Assembly: GCA_016707585.1 (NCBI GenBank)
Contig: JADJHL010000001.1
Coordinates: 1 to 64,000 of the forward strand
From: Ignavibacteriales bacterium
GTDB taxonomy: Bacteria; Bacteroidota; Ignavibacteria; Ignavibacteriales; Ignavibacteriaceae
DNA: 64,000 nucleotides
Direction of reading: 5' to 3'
In this document: piece by piece, positions 48,431 to 58,793 of the stretch
How positions within the stretch are numbered: position 1 is the first letter of the stretch
Layout: each line of letters starts with the position of its first letter
The notes under the pieces: generated by a model
What the model was told of the DNA's origin: nothing
The model's database searches: none
What the model saw: only the letters and a program-made list of their open reading frames with translations
Program-made: the position numbers and the translations under genes

Positions 48431-49797
48431 TTACTTTCCAATGCAAAACTTCATAAAAATGTTATTTAAAATATCATCTGAGGTTACTTCCCCGATTATC
48501 TCAGCAAGATTCATTTCAGCATTTCTTAGATCAACGGAAATGAATTCTCCACTCATTTTATTAAGTATAGATTCTCTTGCATTTATAAGATTTTCCCTTG
48601 ATTTCTTAAGGCAGTTATGGTGTCTAAGGTTTGTAACGATCGCCGTTTTTTCTGTGTAGCTTTCGTTTCCAATGGTTTTTTCTTTGAGCAGCTAAAAAGT
48701 AAATCAATTCCTTCACCTGTTTTGGCTGAGATTTTTACATCCACATCTTTTACAAGGTTTTTATTCAAATCTATTTTGTTTACTACTTTGATTATCTTAT
48801 CCGAACTTGTAAAATTCAATAAATCAATAAAAAGATCGTTTGATTCGGCTTGCTGAACATCCTCTAAAAAGATGACAACATCTGCTGCTCTAACAGTTCC
48901 CTGACTTCTAATAATTCCCTCTTTCTCAATCGAATCATCTGAAACCCGAATTCCAGCTGTATCAAATAATCTGAACAAAATTCCACCAATCGAAACTTCT
49001 TCACGTATTACATCACGAGTTGTTCCTGGAATTTCACTTACAATTGCTCTAGATTCTTTGAGAATATAGTTTAACAAAGAAGACTTACCTACGTTCGGTC
49101 TTCCAACAATTGCGACATTTACACCATCTCTAATCACTCTACCAAACTCGTAGCTTTCCAACAATGTATCAATTTCAATAATTATTGAATCAATTCTTTT
49201 CAATAATTCATCCTGATTTACAAATTGAATGTCTTCTTCAATAAAATCTAATTCTAATTCCACAAAAGATGATGAGTTTAGTAATTGAGATCTCAGTTCA
49301 TTAACCTTTTTTGATAACAATCCATCAAGTTGATTTCTTGCACCACGAAATGAAGCTTCTGTTCGCGAATTTATTATATCAGCAACTGCTTCTGCTTTTG
49401 CAAGATCGATTCTATTATTTAAAAATGCTCGCTTTGTAAATTCACCTGGCTCTGCTAATCGAATATCAGAATTTGCAGTTAAAAGTTCAATAACTTTTTG
49501 TGTAACAAGTGGATTTCCATGTGTACTTATCTCAATGCTGTCTTCACCAGTATATGAGTTTGGAGCCCTAAAAACGGACACCAAAACGTCATCAATATGT
49601 TCATCATCTTGATTTTTTATATCGCCATAATGTAAAGTATGTGTTACTGCATTTTCAATTTTACTTTTGCCGCAAAAAATATTATCAACAGCAGAAAACG
49701 ATTGTGGTCCGCTTACACGAATAACTGAAATTGCACCAACTCCCGCAGGAGTGGCTAATGCAACAATAGTATCTTCTTTCAATTTAATAATGCTCAA
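48431..49797 (-). CDS. mnmE: tRNA modification GTPase MnmE, one frameshift
   Basis: Partner of MnmG in U34 modification. N-terminal tetrahydrofolate-binding domain (IVALATPAGVGAISVIRVSG), helical domain, and an inserted G domain with GRPNVGKSS, DTAG and NKID. The open frame ends early, but an added base in the T6 run 48676-48681 restores ESYTEKTAIVTNLRHHN and the family's C-terminal CIGK at 48431. About 455 aa when repaired. Divergent from hsp20. Confidence 0.93.
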
Positions 49798-50092
49798 TTT
49801 TTAAGATTGCAAAAATAATCATTATTAAAAGGGATATCAATTGAAATATAAATTTCAAAACAATTAACATAATTGTAATATTGGCAGATTAATGTGACGA
49901 TAGTTTATCATTATTAAAGCATTTGGCAAAATATCCGCCATATTGTCGGCATAGTACATACATCGACATAATGCCGTAACTTATTATTATATAATGTGTT
50001 ATGGGGATATTTAATTTCGGCACGTTGATTGGACATCTATACGCGAGTTTGAAAATAAAATTAACAACAACAAATAAAAAAGGAGATATATT
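49798..50092. other. Divergent intergenic region mnmE / hsp20
   Basis: AT-rich. It should contain promoters for both directions. CGGCACGTTGATTGGA at 50018-50033 resembles a sigma-54 site (TGGCACG-N4-TTGC) with correct GG spacing, but GG replaces the invariant GC at -12. No CIRCE element (TTAGCACTC-N9-GAGTGCTAA) is visible. Confidence 0.35.
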
Positions 50093-50557
50093 ATGACACT
50101 TGTAAAGTTCAACCCGGTAAGAGATCTTATTGATTTCGAAAGAGAATTTAACAAAATGTTTAACTCGCTTGAAAACCGATTTGGTATTTCAAAGAGCAAG
50201 GATGTTGATGCTGAATATGAAAATGCTGTGTGGATGCCGCTTACAGACATCTATGAAAACAAAGATAATTTTTCATTAAAGATTGATTTACCTGGAATTA
50301 AAAAAGAAGATGTTAAAATATCTTTTACAAACGGTAAGTTAAATATCAGTGGTGAAAGAGTTCAGGAAAAAGATACTGAAGATGCAAAGTGCCACAGAAT
50401 CGAAAAATCTTATGGTAAATATTTTAGATCATTCAATTTGCCTGAATTAATTCAAGCTGAAAAAATAAATGCTGAATTTGCAAATGGACAGTTAACCATT
50501 ACTATCCCAAAAGCAGAAGAAGCAAAACCAAAAGAAATTGAAATAAAAGTTAAATAA
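50093..50557 (+). CDS. Small heat-shock protein (Hsp20/alpha-crystallin family)
   Basis: ATP-independent holdase. The alpha-crystallin domain covers residues ~45-145: FSLKIDLPGIKKEDVKIS, YGKYFRSFNLPE and LTITIPKAEE, the last including the family I-x-I/V anchor. ATG follows AAAAAGGAGATATATT, a strong ribosome site. A clean terminator lies 25 bp downstream, so it is probably monocistronic. It begins the heat-shock cluster. Confidence 0.95.
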   Translation: MTLVKFNPVRDLIDFEREFNKMFNSLENRFGISKSKDVDAEYENAVWMPLTDIYENKDNFSLKIDLPGIKKEDVKISFTNGKLNISGERVQEKDTEDAKCHRIEKSYGKYFRSFNLPELIQAEKINAEFANGQLTITIPKAEEAKPKEIEIKVK

Positions 50558-50582
50558 GCTAAGAGTAGATGAAGATGTGAAT

Positions 50583-50612
50583 AAGGGTAACTTTTTGGTT
50601 ACCCTTTTCTTT
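50583..50612 (+). terminator. Rho-independent terminator of hsp20
   Basis: Perfect 9-bp stem AAGGGTAAC/GTTACCCTT with a 6-base loop, followed by TTCTTTTG. Confidence 0.9.
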
Positions 50613-50769
50613 TGTCTAAATTTTGTATGTCAATATACTCCGATTTTGTTGGGGCCAGAATTTTTAATCAAATAAAAAATCTACAAACCAGAAACACTAT
50701 GCTGTGGAGAACAGGTTGGCAAATCTAATTTATATAAATTTAGAACAAGATTTGGAATAACAAAAGAAA

Positions 50770-51708
50770 ATGGAATACAAAGATTATTATAAAATTCTTG
50801 GTGTGGAAAAATCCGCTACCCAGGATGAAATTAAAAAAGCTTATCGCAAGCTTGCGATGAAACATCATCCTGATCGTAACGCCGGGAAAAAATCTTCAGA
50901 AGAAAAATTTAAAGAGATAACAGAAGCCAATGAAGTTTTAAGTGATCCTGATAAAAGAAAAAAATATGATACTCTCGGTTCAAACTGGAATCAATATCAA
51001 CACACTGGTGGACAAGGTTTTGATGATTTCTCTTCGCGATTTGGAGGAGGAAGAAGACAATCTGGCCAAGGTTCAACTTACGAGTACTCTGGTAATATTA
51101 ATGATATGTTTGGAAATGCTGGCGGGGGATTTTCTGATTTCTTTGAATCATTTTTTGGCGGCAGTGGCGGAGGATTTGGCGGTAGAACTCAACAACAAAA
51201 AACTGCGATTGATGTTGAAGCAAACATGAATGTTACTCTTGAAGATGTTTTTGTTGGAAGCGAAAAGCAAATTTCTGTTGAGGGGAAAAAACTTAAGGTT
51301 AAAATAAATCCCGGAACTAAAGATGGACAAAAACTTAGATTAAAAGGATTGGGTAGATCTAAAACTGCTGATGGTACAAAAGGAGATTTGTATATAAACA
51401 TTCACATTCTTCAACATCCATTTTATGAGATAAAGGGAACTGAATTATATTATAATCTTGATGTTGATTTATACACTGCGGTTCTTGGTGGAAAAGAAAG
51501 TATTAGAACATTGGATGGAAAAACAGTTAGTATTAATATTCCCGAAGGAACTGAATCAGAAAAGATTTTAAGATTAAAAGGATTGGGTTTGATTAACGAA
51601 AGCATACGTGGAGATTTGTTTGTTAATATTCATGTAACAGTTCCCAAAAAACTTACAACAGAAGAAAAAGAATTATTTAATAAATTAAAATCATTAAGAA
51701 AAGAATAA
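50770..51708 (+). CDS. cbpA: DnaJ-type co-chaperone, CbpA-like
   Basis: J domain at residues 1-70 (KDYYKILGV, HHPDRN with the HPD motif that stimulates DnaK), a G/F-rich linker (GGSGGGFGGR, ~80-140), then two beta-barrel substrate domains (~145-310). The Cys-rich zinc finger of DnaJ is missing, which makes it CbpA-like. It sits between hsp20 and htpG on the same strand. Confidence 0.93.
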   Translation: MEYKDYYKILGVEKSATQDEIKKAYRKLAMKHHPDRNAGKKSSEEKFKEITEANEVLSDPDKRKKYDTLGSNWNQYQHTGGQGFDDFSSRFGGGRRQSGQGSTYEYSGNINDMFGNAGGGFSDFFESFFGGSGGGFGGRTQQQKTAIDVEANMNVTLEDVFVGSEKQISVEGKKLKVKINPGTKDGQKLRLKGLGRSKTADGTKGDLYINIHILQHPFYEIKGTELYYNLDVDLYTAVLGGKESIRTLDGKTVSINIPEGTESEKILRLKGLGLINESIRGDLFVNIHVTVPKKLTTEEKELFNKLKSLRKE

Positions 51709-51711
51709 TCC

Positions 51712-51777
51712 GTCATGCTGAACTCGTTTCAGCATCTTACAAATTGACTAAAGATTCCGAAACAAGTTCGGGATGAC
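51712..51777. repeat. Dispersed palindromic repeat between cbpA and htpG
   Basis: Two hairpins, ATGCTGAA..TTCAGCAT and ATTCCGAA..TTCGGGAT, separated by a ~20-base spacer. Same family as the in-frame element within mfd (43190-43242). Confidence 0.8.
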
Positions 51778-51794
51778 TAAATAAAGGAGAAACA

Positions 51795-53708
51795 ATGACC
51801 GAATCACACAAAACGAAATTTGAGTTTAAAGCCGAAACTAAAAAACTACTTGATATTCTTATTCATTCGCTTTACACGAGCAAGGATATATTTCTACGTG
51901 AGTTGATTTCAAATTCATCAGATGCCTTGGATAAGCTCCGATTTGAATCTAACAAAGGAACCGATATTACAGATAAAGATTTACCCTTAGAAATAAAGAT
52001 TGGTTTTGATGATAAGAAAAACACAATTACAATTTCTGATACCGGAATTGGAATGACTCGTGATGAAATGATTGCCAACATCGGAACGATTGCTAAATCC
52101 GGATCTGAAGAATTTTTGAAACAGCTTTCCGAAAACAAAGAAGCCGTTAATAATATTATTGGAAGATTCGGAATTGGATTCTATTCTGTTTTTATGGTTG
52201 CAAAAGAAGTTATCATCAAAACAAAATCCTTTAAGAAAGACGAAGTTGCTGTTGAGTGGAAGTCTGATGGACTTGGTGATTATGAAATTTCTGATATTGA
52301 TGGAGATATAAATCGTGGAACTACAATTGAAATTTTTCTAAAAGATGATGCAAAAGAATTTTCTGAAAAATATCGGCTGGAATCGATCATTAAAAAACAT
52401 TCTAACTTTATTTCTTTTCCGATTTATTTAGAAAATGAAAAAATAAATACAATCGCGGCAATCTGGCGTGAACCAAAATCTAATCTGAAAAAAGAACAGT
52501 ACGATGAGTTCTACAAGTTTTTAACTTACGATAACGAAGAACCGTTTGAAACAATTCACACATCAGTTGATGCACCAATACAATTTAATTCTTTGTTGTT
52601 CATTCCAAAAAAGAGTTATGAGTATTGGAGATTTAATCGTGATGATTACGGTTTGGATTTATATGTTCGTCGCGTGCTCATTCAACATCAAAATAAAGAA
52701 CTGCTGCCCGAGTACTTGAGTTTTGTTAAAGGTGTTGTTGATTCCGAAGATTTGCCGCTAAACATCTCAAGAGAAACGTTGCAAGAAAATATTGTCTTCA
52801 CAAAAATTGCTCAAAGCGTTGCCAGCAACACTCTTTCTGATTTAATTAAAGTCGCTAAGGATTCTACTGAGCGTTATGCCGAATTCTGGAAGGAGCATGG
52901 AAGAATTTTTAAACTCGGCTATATGGATTTTAGCAACGCTGAAAAATATCAACAGCTTTTAAGATTTAATTCATCTGTAAGCAAAGATGAAAAAGAACTT
53001 GTATCTTTTGGAGATTATGTTGGCAGAATGAAGAAAGATCAAAAAGAAATTTATTACTCACTTGGAAACAGTAAAGAAGCAATTGATTTAAATCCGCATC
53101 TTGAAATTTTCAAATCAAAAGGTTTAGAAGTTCTTTACTTGTATGATCCTGTTGATGAATTTGTAGTTTCATCAATCCGCAAGCATAAAGATTTTGATTT
53201 CAAATCTGTTGATGGTGTGGATTTGAAAGAGCTTGATAAACTTGAAGATGTTGAAAAAAATGAAGAGCCAAAAGAGAAGTTCAGTAAAGAAGATGACAAA
53301 GCATTTGGCAAGTTGTTATTGAAGATGAAAGAAATACTTGGTGAAAGAGTTACAGAAGTTCACGAATCAAAAAGATTAAAAGGTAGTCCATCCTGCTTGA
53401 TAAATCCCGAAGATACAATGTCATCAACAATGCAGAAGATTTTGAAGATGTCTAATCAGGGAATGGCAATGCCGCCACAAAAAAGATTGATGGAGATAAA
53501 TAAAGATCATAAGCTCATTAAAAACCTGATGAATGTTTTTAAGAAAAATGAAAGTGATCAATTTATTGCGGATACAACTGAACAGCTTTATGAATCAGCA
53601 TTATTGCTTGAAGGAAATCTTGAAGATCCGCACAAGCTTGTGAATAGATTAAATAAAATGTTAACAGATGCGAGTGAGTTGTATGCTTCTTCGAAGAATG
53701 ACAAATGA
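51795..53708 (+). CDS. htpG: Chaperone HtpG (Hsp90)
   Basis: Dimeric ATP-dependent chaperone. GHKL ATPase motifs LISNSSDALDKLRFES, DTGIGMT and GRFGIGFYSVFMVA in the first 180 residues; middle domain with DSEDLPLNISRETLQ; C-terminal dimerisation domain to residue 637. Shine-Dalgarno AAAGGAG before the ATG. Intact; cytosolic; part of the chaperone cluster. Confidence 0.97.
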   Translation: MTESHKTKFEFKAETKKLLDILIHSLYTSKDIFLRELISNSSDALDKLRFESNKGTDITDKDLPLEIKIGFDDKKNTITISDTGIGMTRDEMIANIGTIAKSGSEEFLKQLSENKEAVNNIIGRFGIGFYSVFMVAKEVIIKTKSFKKDEVAVEWKSDGLGDYEISDIDGDINRGTTIEIFLKDDAKEFSEKYRLESIIKKHSNFISFPIYLENEKINTIAAIWREPKSNLKKEQYDEFYKFLTYDNEEPFETIHTSVDAPIQFNSLLFIPKKSYEYWRFNRDDYGLDLYVRRVLIQHQNKELLPEYLSFVKGVVDSEDLPLNISRETLQENIVFTKIAQSVASNTLSDLIKVAKDSTERYAEFWKEHGRIFKLGYMDFSNAEKYQQLLRFNSSVSKDEKELVSFGDYVGRMKKDQKEIYYSLGNSKEAIDLNPHLEIFKSKGLEVLYLYDPVDEFVVSSIRKHKDFDFKSVDGVDLKELDKLEDVEKNEEPKEKFSKEDDKAFGKLLLKMKEILGERVTEVHESKRLKGSPSCLINPEDTMSSTMQKILKMSNQGMAMPPQKRLMEINKDHKLIKNLMNVFKKNESDQFIADTTEQLYESALLLEGNLEDPHKLVNRLNKMLTDASELYASSKNDK

Positions 53709-53784
53709 TAAAGGTTTAATGTTAAATGTTGCATAGTCACACTTGGCTTAGTCTAAGAGTGACTAATAGTGAAAAGGAAATACG

Positions 53785-56414
53785 ATGTCGTTTAATTTAA
53801 ATAGACTAACAGTAAAAGCGCAGGAAGTTGTGCAAAGCGCTATTGAGATTGCACAAAATTATAACAACCAGGTTGTTGAAGCTGAACATGTTCTTGCCGC
53901 TATTGTTCAGGAAAGCGGAAATGTTGCCGAGAATGTTATAAAGAAAACTGGCGGAAACTTTAATGCTGTTAAATTAAAAGTTGTTCAGCTTCTTGAAACT
54001 CTTCCAAAAGTAAGCGGTACGGGATTGGACAATCAGCAAATGTCTCAATCGCTTGCAAAGATTTTTGATGTTGCCGCAGAGGAAGCGCGCAATTTAAAAG
54101 ATGATTACGTTTCCACTGAGCATATCTTGCTTGCTTTATCAAACGATAAAGGAAAAGCCGGACAGCTTTTACGCGATAATGGAATCACATATAAAGATGT
54201 ACTAACTGCATTAAAAGATATTCGCGGAACGCAACGAGTTACTTCTCAAAATCCTGAAGACACATATCAATCTTTAGAAAAATACGGAAGAGATTTAAAT
54301 GAACTTGCCAAGCAGGGAAAACTTGATCCAGTTATTGGAAGAGATGAAGAGATAAGACGTGTGTTGCAGGTGCTTTCAAGAAGGACAAAAAATAATCCCG
54401 TTTTAATTGGCGAACCTGGAGTTGGTAAAACTGCAATCGCTGAAGGCATCGCACACAGAATTATTACTGGTGATGTTCCTGAAAATCTAAAGACAAAAAG
54501 AATTGTTGCTCTTGATATGGGTGCGCTTGTTGCAGGGACACAATTCCGCGGACAATTTGAAGAAAGATTAAAAGCAGTAATTAAAGAAGTTCAGCAAGCA
54601 AATGGAGAAATTATTCTTTTCATTGATGAGCTTCATACACTTGTTGGTGCAGGCGCTACACAAGGCGCAATGGATGCTGCAAATATTTTAAAACCGGCAT
54701 TGGCTCGTGGTGAGTTGCATGCAATTGGTGCTACAACTCTTGATGAATATAAAAAACACATTGAAAAAGATGCCGCACTTGAAAGACGTTTTCAACCCGT
54801 GCTTGTTGGGGAACCATCCGAAGAAGATACAATTTCTATTTTACGCGGACTTAAAGAGCGATACGAAGTTCATCACGGTGTTCGCATAACTGATGGTGCA
54901 ATTATAGCGGCAACCCAGCTTTCCGAAAGATATATCACTGATAGATTTCTGCCTGATAAAGCGATTGATCTGATCGATGAAGCCGCTTCAAAACTTAGAA
55001 TTGAAATTGATTCTATGCCCGAAGAACTTGATACGCTTGAAAGAAAAGTTAAGCAGCTTGAAATTGAACGTGAAGCGTTAAAGCGGAAAAAGATGATGCT
55101 TCTGCAAAACGACTTGAAGAGTTACACGAAGAATTAAGTGAATTAAATTCTGAACGATCAATACTTCGCACTCATTGGGAAATGGAGAAACAGAAGATTC
55201 AAAAAATCCGTACAATGAAAAGTGAGATTGAAAATCTAAAACAGGAAGCAGATAAGTTTGAACGCGATGGTGATCTTGGTAAAGTTGCAGAAATACGTTA
55301 CGGCAGAATTGTAAATCTTGAAAAGCAATTAAAAGATGAAACACAAAAACTTGCACTGGCTCAGCAAGATAAAAAAATGTTAAAAGAAGAAGTTGATGCT
55401 GAGGATATTGCTGAAATTGTTGCAAAGTGGACTGGAATTCCTGTTAGCAAAATGCTTGAAAGCGAACGTAGCAAACTTTTAAAATTAGAAGATGAACTTC
55501 ATCAAAGAGTTATTGGACAGGATGAGGCTGTTTCTGCTGTCTCAAATGCTATTCGTCGTTCACGTTCCGGATTGCAGGATGCGAATAAACCAATCGGCTC
55601 TTTTATTTTTCTTGGTACAACAGGTGTTGGAAAAACTGAGCTTGCACGCGCACTAGCAGAAATTCTTTTTGATGATGAACATGCAATGATACGAATTGAT
55701 ATGAGTGAGTATATGGAAAAGTTTTCTGTTTCGCGATTGATTGGTGCACCTCCCGGTTATGTTGGATATGAAGAAGGCGGACAGTTAACCGAAGCTGTGA
55801 GAAGAAGACCTTACTCGGTTGTGCTTCTTGATGAAATTGAAAAAGCACACAGCGATGTATTTAATGTTTTGCTTCAGGTTCTGGATGATGGAAGATTAAC
55901 CGATAACCAGGGACGAACGGTAAATTTTAAGAACACAATTATTATAATGACATCAAATCTTGGTTCACATTTAATACAGGATAGGCTTGAAGCATTTGAT
56001 GAAGACAATGTTGAAACTTTTATGGGTGAACTTAGACAGCAGATGCACGACTTGCTAAGAAAAACTATTCGTCCTGAATTCTTAAACAGGATTGATGAAA
56101 TTGTTCTGTTCAAACCATTATCTAGATTAGAGATTAGAAAAATTGTTGATATCCAACTTAAGCGCGTGCAGAAAATGTTAAAGGACAAAGAAATTACTCT
56201 TGATGTTTCTAATGAAGCAAAAGACTGGCTTGCACAGCTTGGTTACGATGTAAACTACGGCGCACGTCCATTAAAACGAGTAATACAAAAATATCTTATC
56301 AATCCCCTTTCGCAGGAATTGCTTGCCGGGAATTTTGAAAATGGGGACACAATAAAAGTTAATGTAAGTCCAAAGGTTGGATTAGTGTTTACGAAATGGA
56401 ATCAAGATGCCTGA
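53785..56414 (+). CDS. clpB: Disaggregase ClpB, one frameshift
   Basis: Hsp100 that pulls proteins out of aggregates with DnaK. N domain (LTVKAQEVVQSAIEIA), D1 Walker A GEPGVGKTA (~209), LFIDELHTLVGAG, the coiled-coil middle domain, D2 with GTTGVGKTEL and LLDEIEKAHSDV, and the C-terminal NPLSQELLAGNF. The frame slips in the middle domain near GGAAAAA (55085-55091); one extra base there gives KREKDDASAKRLEELHEEL and an uninterrupted protein of ~876 residues. Promoter not identified. Confidence 0.95.
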
Positions 56415-56787
56415 TATTTGATTCTGGATTTCAAAACTAAATAACCACAGAAGATTTCATGTGCGGTTTACAAACTTAATTAGACAAAAGAAGTTGCTAT
56501 TCTTAATGCCATCATCTTGTTTTTTATTTTTGGATGAACGAAATTTGAGATAAGAATTTATCTACATCTGATAAAATATAACTCTTCCCAAAATACTTAA
56601 TCCTCTCATTTATTGATTCAGATGAAACACTGTTATTCTTGCGTTTACATTTAAAATTTGTACAAAAACATTAATTAACATTTTTGTTTATGCACTAAAG
56701 AAGAGTAACTGTTTTTTACATTTTTTTTGACAACTACATGTTCGCATTTAAATATACTTAGTGGAAATTTATAAGGGAGAATTCCAA
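56415..56787. other. Intergenic stretch clpB - metallopeptidase
   Basis: About 370 bp of AT-rich DNA without a convincing reading frame. It holds no strong hairpin after clpB. The only recognisable signal is the promoter-like pair at 56727-56754. Confidence 0.4.
56727..56754 (+). promoter_or_regulatory. Possible promoter of the metallopeptidase gene
   Basis: TTGACA (56727-56732) and TAAATA (56749-56754) with a 16-bp gap, 33 bp before the start codon. The match is to the general sigma-70 pattern, and Bacteroidota-group promoters often differ. Confidence 0.35.
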
Positions 56788-58422
56788 ATGAAAAGTAAAA
56801 ACGCAGACACTTGTTGGGGATCAATCGATCTAAGTGATTTACTTCGGATCATAACTGTTCCGTTACTGATATATGTTTTCTATTCCTGCAGCACAACCAG
56901 GCTCCATAAATCAGATCTAAAAAAGGATTACAACTTTGAAGAAAAGAATCAGATAGGCATCTATACAACTCCCTCTAAAAACCTGGAATTTAATGAAGCC
57001 TATTCAAACGCATTACAACTCTACTTTTTAACCAAGGGATATGATATAATAGATATTAATTTTATGCTCCAGGAATATTCAGATCTGATTACTGAAACTA
57101 AACTAAGGGAAATAGCTGAATATTTAAGGACCAGGAACTATCTTAATTCCAACGATATATTTGTGATTTCGGAGTTTAACCTTGATAGTATCTTTTATGC
57201 AACAGCGCTCGATGAAGGAGTTAACAAAAACTATATTGGTTATTATGTCCCACGTCTAAGCACAAATCTGGCAATTTTTGATCGATCAATAGAAGAGCCT
57301 GTTTTTAGTTATGGTGCAATTGATACTGCAAAACTATATTCACCACATAATAGAAAATATCAAACCCTAATAGAGTTTCCCTGGATGGTTGCTGGAGGGC
57401 AATTTGTAAAATACCTTGACCAGCTACCTGTTTGTTCAGTTCAAAAAAATACAGCAGGTATTAGAAAATTTAAAGTACGCTTTTGGGTAGATGAATCTTA
57501 TCGCAATGCTTTTCCGGCAGAATGGCAGGAAAGAATAAACCGCGTTGCACTTTTTGCAAGTGATATCATTCGGAATCAACTCAATATTGAAATACAAATC
57601 GTCGGGCTAGTTAAGTGGGATTCCAAATTTGAGTCTTCATTGTTAGGATCTTATAGAGATTTGCATGGTAAATCTGCATCAAATTTTGATATGTTAAGCG
57701 TAGGAGTTACATATGATAATTCTTTGGCAACTAATGTTACAGACAGATTTTTTTTAGGACTTGGAGGCCCAATGGAGGGGGTTGCGGTTTTCACGGCACA
57801 ACCTTCTTTTCCAGGTATGAACTATTGGAATCCAATTGAGGAGGCTATTACTCTGGCTCATGAAATTTCTCATTGTTTTGGAGCTATGCATGTCATTCAT
57901 ACAAATTCTTTAATGTTTCCTTATGCTGGTAACCTGGTATATAAGATTGATAATGCAAATAAACACCTTTTTGAATCACAAAGTGTTAATTATTTTAATG
58001 AAGATGTATCTCAGAGAATACAGACATATGTAAATACTTTGATTGAAATGGATAAGAACAACTACAAAAACAATCTTCCGGTATTATCGATAATTGCAAA
58101 ACATATATACAACCATTACAAATATGAAGCGACATCGGGATCAAATACCAACAAGCTTAATAAGCGAATAAAAAAAATGATTCCTGATTCAAGCTATGCC
58201 TTGGCTGTAATAGGAGTAACCGAGTTCAATCAAAGCCATTGGGATCGCTCAATAGAATATCTTAAAAAGGCAATTAAGTTAAATCCTGATCTTCCTGAAA
58301 CTGTATGGTATCTTGGCGAGGCATACGAAAAAATCGGGGATAAAGAAGAGGCAGAAAAGTTCAAAAAAAAATCTAAGCTTTACAGAAACAAATGGATTAT
58401 AGATAAATACCTTTTGTTTTAA
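56788..58422 (+). CDS. Zinc metallopeptidase lipoprotein with TPR tail
   Basis: ATG 56788 lies nine bases after AAGGGAG. A hydrophobic segment ends in VFYSCSTT, a lipobox preceded by an unusually long polar N terminus (~25 residues). The extended zinc motif HEISHCFGAMH (about residue 358) plus a downstream NSLMFPYAG that could be the Met-turn suggests a metzincin-type peptidase. Residues ~468-530 form one or two TPR repeats (ALAVIGVTEFNQSHWDRSIEYLKKAIKLNPD). Substrate unknown. It lies between intact clpB and a clpB fragment. Confidence 0.83.
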   Translation: MKSKNADTCWGSIDLSDLLRIITVPLLIYVFYSCSTTRLHKSDLKKDYNFEEKNQIGIYTTPSKNLEFNEAYSNALQLYFLTKGYDIIDINFMLQEYSDLITETKLREIAEYLRTRNYLNSNDIFVISEFNLDSIFYATALDEGVNKNYIGYYVPRLSTNLAIFDRSIEEPVFSYGAIDTAKLYSPHNRKYQTLIEFPWMVAGGQFVKYLDQLPVCSVQKNTAGIRKFKVRFWVDESYRNAFPAEWQERINRVALFASDIIRNQLNIEIQIVGLVKWDSKFESSLLGSYRDLHGKSASNFDMLSVGVTYDNSLATNVTDRFFLGLGGPMEGVAVFTAQPSFPGMNYWNPIEEAITLAHEISHCFGAMHVIHTNSLMFPYAGNLVYKIDNANKHLFESQSVNYFNEDVSQRIQTYVNTLIEMDKNNYKNNLPVLSIIAKHIYNHYKYEATSGSNTNKLNKRIKKMIPDSSYALAVIGVTEFNQSHWDRSIEYLKKAIKLNPDLPETVWYLGEAYEKIGDKEEAEKFKKKSKLYRNKWIIDKYLLF

Positions 58423-58487
58423 AGCAAGATGATGAAATTCTAAATAATAATTGATTATTTAGTGTTTGGTTAATATCATGTCTTGTT

Positions 58488-58517
58488 AACCGCAGAAGAA
58501 ATCTTCTGCGGTTTTTT
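58488..58517 (+). terminator. Rho-independent terminator of the metallopeptidase gene
   Basis: 11-bp perfect stem AACCGCAGAAG/CTTCTGCGGTT with a 4-base loop, followed by TTTTATT. Confidence 0.92.
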
Positions 58518-58617
58518 ATTGCTTTAATTATAAAACATTCATTTTTTAAGTTTTTGCTTATATGTTTGACAAAATCATTTTTGTTAAAATACCTGACAAA
58601 AAGGGTTTTGTTAAGTT

Positions 58618-58710
58618 CCTTTCGAGGAATTGCTTGCAAGTAATTTTGTTGATGGTGATTCCATTAAAGTTAATGTTAGCGAGAAAGTTGGTTTGGTGAA
58701 TGGAAAATGA
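58618..58710 (+). pseudogene. Remnant of a clpB 3' end
   Basis: Bases from CCTTTCG-AGGAATTGCTTGC onward align with the last codons of clpB (QELLAGNFENGDTIKVNVSPKVGLV there, and here ELLASNFVDGDSIKVNVS then EKVGLVNGK and a stop). One base is missing near the start of the match. No other part of ClpB is found nearby. It points to a lost second clpB copy or a local duplication. Confidence 0.75.
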
Positions 58711-58793
58711 TTTATTGCTTTCCTAGCTAAGATTATAATAATAATTTTATTATTATTAACTATATTAAAAGTAGTTGTTCTTGAGAAAAGATA

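Noticed and set aside
49798..50092. Replication origin (oriC) next to mnmE
   Set aside because: No cluster of DnaA boxes (TTATCCACA-like) is visible here; the parS-like sites suggest only that an origin may be near.
58561..58617. Further clpB homology upstream of the remnant
   Set aside because: No convincing match to clpB codons before the CCTTTCG junction.
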